Positions 58,151 through 64,000 of a DNA stretch of 64,000 nt are shown piece by piece (the stretch's first letter is position 1; every line of letters starts with the position of its first letter). A program made the translations under genes and the position numbers. Source of the stretch: JBDRMV01 sp043825615 (lineage in GTDB: Bacteria; CG03); NCBI GenBank assembly GCA_043825615.1, contig JBDRRS010000004.1:1-64000 (forward strand). Direction: 5' to 3'. Under the pieces are notes generated by a model. The model had not been told where the DNA came from, did not search any database, and saw nothing but the letters and a program-made list of their open reading frames with translations.

Positions 58151-59077
58151 ATGAATCAATACAGAAAAATCACCGCTTCGGTAATTTTGCTGTTATTCCC
58201 CGTTTTGCTGTCTGCGGCCGGAGAAAAAAACAAACCCCGTAACTCCGAGGAGTTACAGGATAAAAGGCATTTACTCAAAGTAACTTTTATCGATGTCGGG
58301 CAGGGCGACTGTCAATTCATCCAGACACCTGAGGGAAAAACAATCCTGATTGACGCAGGGGAAGGCGCAACGCAATGGAGCAATTATGACGCCGGTAAAG
58401 AAGCCGTCGTGCCGTTCCTCGAAAGTTTGAATATAGAAAAAATCGACTATGTCGTAATATCGCACGCGCACAACGATCACATAGGAGGGCTTAGATCTGT
58501 ACTTAACCGCTTCAAGGTCGAGAATTTTGTTGACCCCGGCTTACAGTATCCATCGTGGGTTTACGAAGGTCTCCTCGAACTGGTTGACCAAAAAAATATT
58601 AAATACATAGAGGCAAAAGCGGGAGACGAATTCAAATGGGATAAATACTGCAAATTCAAGGTTCTCAACCCCCCGAGCAGATTTTTCAGGGGCGGGAGCG
58701 AGGCGAATGAAAATTCCTTAATGCTGAAACTGACATATAACGACATATCTTTCCTGTTCACCGGAGACGTTGAAAGAGTAGCCGAAAAAACCGTCGTGAG
58801 AAATTTCAGGGACGACCTGCTCTGCACTGTTCTTAAAGTCGCCCATCACGGCTCCGCGACTTCGACCTCGGATATCTTTCTCGACTGGGCGCAGCCGCTC
58901 GTCGCGGTTATCCCCGTCGGGAGCGAAAACAGATGGGGGCATCCCAGAAGAGAAGTTCTGAAACGTCTTGAGGACTACGGCTGCAAAATTTACAGGACCG
59001 ACAAAGACGGCACCGTTCAAATCGAAACCGACGGAAAAAAGTACAGAATAAAATTTCTCGATTCCGGCGAAAAATGA
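58151..59077 (+). CDS. ComEC/Rec2-like metallo-beta-lactamase-fold hydrolase
   Basis: A 308-residue exported hydrolase. The N terminus is a signal peptide (NQYRKITASVILLLFPVLLSAAG). The metal-binding motif VISHAHNDHIGG, followed by VGQGDC-type segment FIDVGQGDCQFIQTPEGKTILIDAG, FTGDVE and VLKVAHHGSATSTSDIFLDW, is that of the ComEC C-terminal domain. It lacks the ComEC channel, so a periplasmic nuclease or phosphodiesterase role is likely but unproven. Frame remains open upstream to 57959; the chosen ATG starts the signal peptide. Confidence 0.88.
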   Translation: MNQYRKITASVILLLFPVLLSAAGEKNKPRNSEELQDKRHLLKVTFIDVGQGDCQFIQTPEGKTILIDAGEGATQWSNYDAGKEAVVPFLESLNIEKIDYVVISHAHNDHIGGLRSVLNRFKVENFVDPGLQYPSWVYEGLLELVDQKNIKYIEAKAGDEFKWDKYCKFKVLNPPSRFFRGGSEANENSLMLKLTYNDISFLFTGDVERVAEKTVVRNFRDDLLCTVLKVAHHGSATSTSDIFLDWAQPLVAVIPVGSENRWGHPRREVLKRLEDYGCKIYRTDKDGTVQIETDGKKYRIKFLDSGEK

Positions 59078-59105
59078 AGAAACGCTGTTTATGAGGATAT
59101 AACCA

Positions 59106-60476
59106 ATGGCGGAAAACACAAACAGCATTCTTTTGAAAAATATTTCCCGCTGCGTCTGTATGGACGAGGAAAGAACCGAACTTGCCAACTGCGACATTCT
59201 GATAAAAGGAAACAAAATTTCAAAGGTCGCGAAGAACATTTCCGAAAAAGCGGAAACGACAATTTCAGGAAAAAACAAAATCGCGCTGCCGGGCTTCATT
59301 AACACGCACCACCACTTTTACCAGTCGATGACCCGCGTTCTTCCTGCGGTTTCCGATGCAAAACTCTTTGACTGGCTCACTTATCTTTACAAAGTATGGG
59401 AACACCTCACTCCGGAATGGATAGAGGTGGCGACAAAAATCGCGGCCGGCGAACTCCTTCTTTCCGGCTGCACGACATCGCTCGACCATTATTATGTTTT
59501 CCCCGCAAACACAAAGAATCTTATTGATATTGAAATCGACACCGCTGCAAAAATGGGCATAAGATTTCACCCGACGAGAGGAGCGATGTCTCTCGGACAA
59601 TCAAACGGGGGGCTGCCGCCCGACAGCGTGGTCCAAGAGGAAGAGGAAATCCTCAAAGACACGGAACGGCTGATAAAGAAATATCACGACGCGGATGATT
59701 TTTCAATGGTCAGAATCGTAAACGCTCCCTGCTCGCCTTTCTCAGTTACGAAAGAACTTTTAAAGGAAAGCATAGCATTCGCAAGAAAAGAAAAAATTCT
59801 CTCACACACGCACCTCGCCGAAACGCTTGACGAAGAACAGTTCTGCCTCGTGAAATTCGGCAAAACCCCCGCAAGGTATATGGAAGAAGTCGGCTGGCTC
59901 GGAAGCGACGTCCTTTTCGCCCACTGCGTCCACCTGAGCAAGGAAGACATAAAACTTTTAGGGGACACGGAATCATGCGTTTCACACTGCCCGTCTTCAA
60001 ACCTGCGGCTCGGAAGCGGAATTGCGCCGGTAAAAAAACTTATCGCCGCAGGAGCAGCGGTTTCAATAGGCGTTGACGGTTCCGCTTCAAACGATTCCTC
60101 AAACATGCTTCTTGAAACAAGGAACGCAATGCTCGTGGCAAGGGTAAAAACCGGAGCCGACTCAATGCCGGCGAGAGACGCTCTTTACCTGGCGACGGGA
60201 GGAGGGGCGAAAGCGCTGGGGAGAAACGATATCGGTTCTATTGCCGAAGGGAAAGCCGCCGACCTCGCTCTTTTTGACTACAGCGACATCTCCTACGCCG
60301 GATGCGGCGACCCTGTCGCGGCGCTCCTTTTCTGCGGAAGGAATTTCACGGCGGCGGATGTGCTCTGCAACGGCAAAGTCATCGTAAAAAACGGGAAACT
60401 GCTGTCCTTTGATGAAAAAGAAATCTATGGTTCTGCCAGAAAAATTTTTGAAAGAGATATTGCCCCGCACCTCTGA
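59106..60476 (+). CDS. Amidohydrolase, 8-oxoguanine deaminase / chlorohydrolase family
   Basis: A 456-residue zinc/iron-dependent deaminase. Metal and catalytic residues are visible: His68/His70 in FINTHHHFYQSM, HTHLAET, LFAHCVHLS and GVDGSASND. The phrase FYQSMTRVLPAVSDAKLFDWL is specific for the 8-oxoguanine deaminase / hydroxydechloroatrazine-like group. Likely salvages or detoxifies a damaged purine. An in-frame match to the whole family makes the call firm at group level. Confidence 0.85.
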   Translation: MAENTNSILLKNISRCVCMDEERTELANCDILIKGNKISKVAKNISEKAETTISGKNKIALPGFINTHHHFYQSMTRVLPAVSDAKLFDWLTYLYKVWEHLTPEWIEVATKIAAGELLLSGCTTSLDHYYVFPANTKNLIDIEIDTAAKMGIRFHPTRGAMSLGQSNGGLPPDSVVQEEEEILKDTERLIKKYHDADDFSMVRIVNAPCSPFSVTKELLKESIAFARKEKILSHTHLAETLDEEQFCLVKFGKTPARYMEEVGWLGSDVLFAHCVHLSKEDIKLLGDTESCVSHCPSSNLRLGSGIAPVKKLIAAGAAVSIGVDGSASNDSSNMLLETRNAMLVARVKTGADSMPARDALYLATGGGAKALGRNDIGSIAEGKAADLALFDYSDISYAGCGDPVAALLFCGRNFTAADVLCNGKVIVKNGKLLSFDEKEIYGSARKIFERDIAPHL

Positions 60477-60954
60477 AAAAAAGACAGCCGTCATTACCGC
60501 AAGTCCCAGAAAAGCGGGAAGGTGTTTCATTCTTGCGAAAGAATTAAAAAAACACATTCCGAAAAGTTTCATAATCAAAATAGCCGACTACAAAATTTAT
60601 CCCTGCAAAAGTTGTCTGAAATGCTCCGGAGGTCAGTGTTCAATAAAAGACGGCTTTCGTGACTTTATAAAAAAAATCTGCCGGGCGGAAACGCTGATTC
60701 TGATAAGCCCCGTTTATTTCTCGTCGATTCCCGCTCAGCTGAAAGCCGTCATTGACAGGAGCCAGTTTTTCTGGAAAAATCGGATGAAACCCGCAAAAGG
60801 GAGCTTCGGACGGCTTGTTCTTATAGGAGATGAAAAAAAGAATTACCTGCGGTGCTGCTCGATTCCCGTCAGGGCTTTCTTCAACACCATGGGGATTAAA
60901 TATGGCGGCGGTTTTTATTTAAGGAGTTGTGAAATTGACAAAAAAATACTCTGA
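60412..60954 (+). CDS. Iron-sulfur flavoprotein / NADPH-dependent FMN reductase family
   Basis: A flavodoxin-fold protein of about 180 residues. The FMN phosphate loop TASPRKAGRC, a cysteine cluster CKSCLKCSGGQC (iron-sulfur flavoprotein type) and LISPVYFSSIPAQLKAVIDR are clear. It overlaps the amidohydrolase by 65 bases; a TTG at 60460 preceded by GAAAGAG would reduce this to about 17 bases and still keep the fold, so the start is uncertain. Confidence 0.82.
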   Translation: MKKKSMVLPEKFLKEILPRTSEKKTAVITASPRKAGRCFILAKELKKHIPKSFIIKIADYKIYPCKSCLKCSGGQCSIKDGFRDFIKKICRAETLILISPVYFSSIPAQLKAVIDRSQFFWKNRMKPAKGSFGRLVLIGDEKKNYLRCCSIPVRAFFNTMGIKYGGGFYLRSCEIDKKIL

Positions 60955-61318
60955 TTGTTCGGGTGCCGGGCTTGCTATAAAACTTCCGGAAATAGCCGTC
61001 TGGAAAAATCAATTCAAAAAATACACGACGACAATCGTCTACCCCGAATTCAACACCGTCTGCCCGCTGACCGGCCTGCCCGACATCGGAACAATCACGA
61101 TAACCTACGTGCCCGGTAAATTCTGCATTGAAATGAAATCGCTGAAACTCTATCTTATCGCTTTCAGGAATATAGGAATTTTTCAGGAAAACGCAGTGAA
61201 CAGAATATTAAACGACATCGTAAAACACGTCAAACCCGAATGGGTTGAGGTTGACGGCTCGTTCAGCCCGCGGGGCGGAATGTCCTCCCTGATAAAAGCC
61301 CGCTACCCGAAAAAATAG
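60935..61318 (+). CDS. queF: NADPH-dependent preQ0 reductase QueF
   Basis: Reduces 7-cyano-7-deazaguanine to preQ1 in queuosine synthesis. The catalytic cysteine is in EFNTVCPLTGLPDIGTITI, followed by CIEMKSLKLYLIAFRNIG and VDGSFSPRGGMSS, diagnostic of single-domain QueF. A GTG at 60929 gives three more residues, but the TTG at 60935 is 8 bases after AAGGAG and is preferred (127 residues). Overlaps the flavoprotein gene by 20 bases. No other queuosine gene is in the window. Confidence 0.95.
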   Translation: MTKKYSDCSGAGLAIKLPEIAVWKNQFKKYTTTIVYPEFNTVCPLTGLPDIGTITITYVPGKFCIEMKSLKLYLIAFRNIGIFQENAVNRILNDIVKHVKPEWVEVDGSFSPRGGMSSLIKARYPKK

Positions 61319-61326
61319 TTTTTTAT

Positions 61327-64000
61327 TTACTCCGTAATCTGCTTTATTCCGGTTACGCGCCAGATATTTTGTCCTTCATTTATAAAATCCGAGAAGAGGC
61401 GCGCGAGTTCAAGGAAATCAGAGTCCCTTTTCCGGAAATACCTCGGGATACGCCTGTTCCTCGTAGGAGTGGCAATTGATATCATCCTGTGCCCCCCGTC
61501 TTCGTCCCAGCCGATGACTCGCGCCATTCCCGGCAGGTCGAGACGTTTTTCAGGGTCGTTAAAATTATAAAGAATCATGCTGTTGAGACCCCCCGGAAGC
61601 AGAAATATGTAATCCGGGCTACATTCCCTTCCGATGTATTCAATGACCTGCGTTGTCCCCGGTTTCCTTTCAAACGCACCGCGTGCGGCCCGCGGCGATT
61701 TCGCGAGAATAACTCTTATCTCTTCGCCGGTCTCCCCCTTTTTAAAAATGTATTCAATCAGATTACGCTTTATTTTCGAAAGAACTCTCCCGTATGTTTC
61801 GCCGTATTTTTTCCCCGGTACGGGCTTTACGCTCAAAAGTTCAATTTTTCCTCCGGCGTAATCTTCTATTTTCCCGCCTATGTAATAAAGAAACTCAATA
61901 AAATTTCTTTCGGTTACCTTCAGAAGCCGTTTCTGCGGAAAAGCGGGGTTCGAAGCCGGCTGGCAGGTCGCCGCTCCGCTGTGACCGCCGTCGGCGGGGG
62001 TGCCGATGTTCTGCATCAGCTCGCTGAGGTCAAGCGTTGTTTCCCTGTCGTTCGGTTTTCTTGTCGTTAAAATTCCGGAACCGTAACAGTAAAAAAAATA
62101 GTCGGCGTAATATTTCCTGTCTCGGAGCAGATAATTCAGAGCGGAAGCAACGTTTATCTTCGTCTCGCCTTTCTTCGGATTCGTGAAGGGGGGAAGAACC
62201 GCCGCTATCCGGAGGCGGTTGGCGGGATTTCTGCAATAAAGATTTCTGAAGAAAATTTCCCTTTCCTCCGGTTCTTTCGGCAATAAAAAATTTTTCCTGA
62301 TTTTATCAATGAAAAGAAGATGCCTGTCGTACATCCCGTCTGCCGGCTTCCTCATAAAATCAATGTAAGTCATATTCGTTTCGGTCCTCGGCAGAACTTT
62401 CGCAAGACCGGCTTCGTAGTCCTTTACCTTCTTATCCCACCCTGTCGTCCGCATTATGTCTTTCAGTTCGGCGCGGTTCTTTATTTCCGAAAGTCTTTTG
62501 ACCATTTCAATTTTACCGAATGAAGAGCCGATAAGTTTTGAAAGTTCTATGCCGAGCGGGATGTAACCGAGATGCAGGTCCTGAACATGAGCCATGTTCC
62601 TTAAATACCTGAGCCCCTCGTTGTCCCATGACTTACCCTGAAGACATTTCTCGTATATCAGGTCCGCGCCGCATTTCTTTTCCCCGTTTTTCTCGGGTAT
62701 CCCGCGAGGTTTCGCATGAACCTGAACGCTGCCTATAACGCCTTCATTCTGAAGTTTCTTTAACAAATTGTAAGTATCTTCCGTGTAAGGATGGTGGTCG
62801 TCTATGGAAACCACGTTGACGTCATTTTCTTTTAAAACCCTGAACATTTTTACAAGAAGTTGATTAACCACCGCCTGTGCCATGGTCGGGTCGGGGGTTA
62901 TTTTAATATCTTCTGTGTCTTCATCTTTTCCAATGTCAGGCACGAGCAGAACCCGCAAACCGTCATAAGTCATACCGAACCGGAAATTCTCATCCGGCGT
63001 TGAAGGTTTATACAGAATTCCCGCGGCACCCGAAGCATCGGTTTTAACGACCGCCTCCCCCGCTCCGATCTCATTGCCTTTTAAATCAAAAATTCTGCCT
63101 CCGCCTCTAAGCCGCTTAAAAACAATTTCAATTTCCGGAACAGCTCTTCCCGTCGCCTCCATTGTAAGCATCGCAGTTATCCTGAAACCGCCGGCGCAGT
63201 TCTTTTCCGGTCTGTAATTTAGGGGGGCGTCCGCAATTGAGATTAAATCCCCGATGATGTTTAATGCCTCTTTCGCGCTGACGGCGTTTTCCAGGCCTGA
63301 TAGTTCCTCTCGTATTTTCAGAAAAACATTTTTTAGTTTATTTGCGAGAACGCACAGGGCTTCCGAAAGGCGCTTGCGGTGCCAATCGTCAAAAGGAAGT
63401 TCCCTCAGTTCTTCAAAACCCCTCGCAATATATGCGGCCGTTTCCACCGCCGCAATCATGAACTCGTCCGTATAACCGACTCTTCCTCTTGTTACCATAT
63501 CCCTCGCATGCGCGGCGTCAAAAGCAAGAATATCCTCTTTCTTCTCCGCAATTTCCGACATATCGTATTTGATGTTATTCCCCATCAGCGATAAAATCTC
63601 CTTTTTCGCGCTGTAGAATTCTTCCCCGGAAATGCACCGCAAAACGCCCGAAAGCGCCTCATTTAATTTCCGCTCCTTTGCGGAAAGCGAAATTTCCGTT
63701 AAAATTCTCGTCAGGTTCAGAATCCCGTGAGCAATCTTTAGCGCAGGGACTTCCTGGTGTTCGGTAATCCTGGCCGACTGGCTAAAAAACCCGTTAAAAA
63801 ATTTTTTATAAACACCGGTGAGCGAAGGAGCGTTTGAAACAATCCACGTTCTGAAATCGCCGAGGGCGGCGGTAAATTTGTTTATAATATCCACAGCCGC
63901 TTCGTCTTTTATTTCCGTCAGCTTGAGACGCGGGGCAATGGCATCGACGGGAAAATCGGGGATATAAACGTCACAGCCCCTGTGAGCGGTCAGGTGATAA
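61327..64000 (-). CDS. Large protein of unknown function, 5' end beyond window
   Basis: The reading frame is open from 61327 past the window end, so at least 890 residues; the GTG at 63894 is not the real start, because the upstream codons (YHLTAHRGCDVYIPDFPVDA) continue in frame. Seen: a helical region, an Ig-like/invasin-type stretch (EIEIVFKRLRGGGRIFDLKG), a DDHHPYTED segment (62791-62802) and DGGHSGAATC (61963-61992). The DHH and GGH motifs recall DHH-family phosphoesterases but the spacing is wrong, so I do not assign a function. Confidence 0.75.
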   Translation of the reverse strand, partial: YHLTAHRGCDVYIPDFPVDAIAPRLKLTEIKDEAAVDIINKFTAALGDFRTWIVSNAPSLTGVYKKFFNGFFSQSARITEHQEVPALKIAHGILNLTRILTEISLSAKERKLNEALSGVLRCISGEEFYSAKKEILSLMGNNIKYDMSEIAEKKEDILAFDAAHARDMVTRGRVGYTDEFMIAAVETAAYIARGFEELRELPFDDWHRKRLSEALCVLANKLKNVFLKIREELSGLENAVSAKEALNIIGDLISIADAPLNYRPEKNCAGGFRITAMLTMEATGRAVPEIEIVFKRLRGGGRIFDLKGNEIGAGEAVVKTDASGAAGILYKPSTPDENFRFGMTYDGLRVLLVPDIGKDEDTEDIKITPDPTMAQAVVNQLLVKMFRVLKENDVNVVSIDDHHPYTEDTYNLLKKLQNEGVIGSVQVHAKPRGIPEKNGEKKCGADLIYEKCLQGKSWDNEGLRYLRNMAHVQDLHLGYIPLGIELSKLIGSSFGKIEMVKRLSEIKNRAELKDIMRTTGWDKKVKDYEAGLAKVLPRTETNMTYIDFMRKPADGMYDRHLLFIDKIRKNFLLPKEPEEREIFFRNLYCRNPANRLRIAAVLPPFTNPKKGETKINVASALNYLLRDRKYYADYFFYCYGSGILTTRKPNDRETTLDLSELMQNIGTPADGGHSGAATCQPASNPAFPQKRLLKVTERNFIEFLYYIGGKIEDYAGGKIELLSVKPVPGKKYGETYGRVLSKIKRNLIEYIFKKGETGEEIRVILAKSPRAARGAFERKPGTTQVIEYIGRECSPDYIFLLPGGLNSMILYNFNDPEKRLDLPGMARVIGWDEDGGHRMISIATPTRNRRIPRYFRKRDSDFLELARLFSDFINEGQNIWRVTGIKQITE

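Noticed and set aside
63895..64000. Treating GTG at 63894 as the start of the large unknown protein
   Set aside because: The frame continues without a stop to the window end and reads as sensible protein, so the true start lies outside.

Overview
The window is a gene-dense stretch of a bacterial chromosome with moderate GC. It suggests an anaerobic, rod-shaped, outer-membrane-bearing (diderm) bacterium. It holds a complete mreBCD-mrdA-rodA shape cluster, a porin-like beta-barrel protein ending in phenylalanine, an oxygen-sensitive radical-SAM maturation pair and a membrane-bound [NiFe] hydrogenase fused to a full Mrp-type cation antiporter. I cannot name the species; the gene set and the many short dispersed repeats fit an uncultivated Omnitrophota/Elusimicrobiota-like lineage, but that is inference.

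Layout. 1-2070 (minus): end-truncated argC, a Yip1 membrane protein and sppA. 2146-7904 (plus): tRNA-Leu with a clear promoter, the tig-clpP-lon proteostasis set, and a class V aminotransferase. From 7894 to 57186 every gene is on the minus strand. Read in the direction of transcription this block is: rpsL-rpsG-fusA-tuf, the S10 operon and the first half of the spc operon down to rpsN; then a 22.7-kb interruption (46256-23554); then the second half of spc (rpsH onward), secY-adk-map-infA-rpmJ, the alpha operon (S13, S11, S4, rpoA, L17), mreBCD, mrdA, rodA and a radical-SAM pair. 57275-64000 holds a diguanylate cyclase, a ComEC-like hydrolase, an amidohydrolase, a flavoprotein, queF and a large unrecognised protein cut by the window end.

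The interruption between rpsN and rpsH is the most interesting part. It works as a nickel/hydrogen island: NikR, an AbiE-type toxin-antitoxin pair, a porin with a NikR-like operator on its promoter, an ECF nickel/cobalt transporter (NikMN-Q-O), and then one tightly overlapping operon of about 15.6 kb. That operon encodes HydG, a HypC-HydE fusion, an AsrA/AsrB-like NAD(P)H or ferredoxin input module, a polyferredoxin, a group 4 [NiFe] hydrogenase core with intact NiFe cysteines, an Mrp antiporter, a CBS protein, an NuoI-like ferredoxin, the maturation protease and HypA. HydE and HydG are normally [FeFe]-hydrogenase maturases. Here they sit with a [NiFe] enzyme, HydE carries a [NiFe] chaperone domain (HypC) at its N terminus, and HydG has lost one cysteine of its C-terminal auxiliary-cluster motif. 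This points to a possible undescribed cross-over route that supplies CO/CN-type ligands to a [NiFe] hydrogenase.

Short repeats are common: a GGGGACAG...CTGTCCCC palindromic family at seven or more places, including inside the 3' ends of rpmC and the hydrogenase protease gene; a 128-bp element in two copies, each in the leader of an enzyme gene; and a PHLNPLPEGER-type repeat inside the mnhB start. I saw no rRNA, CRISPR array, prophage, integrase or transposase gene. No gene-free stretch exceeds 300 bases.
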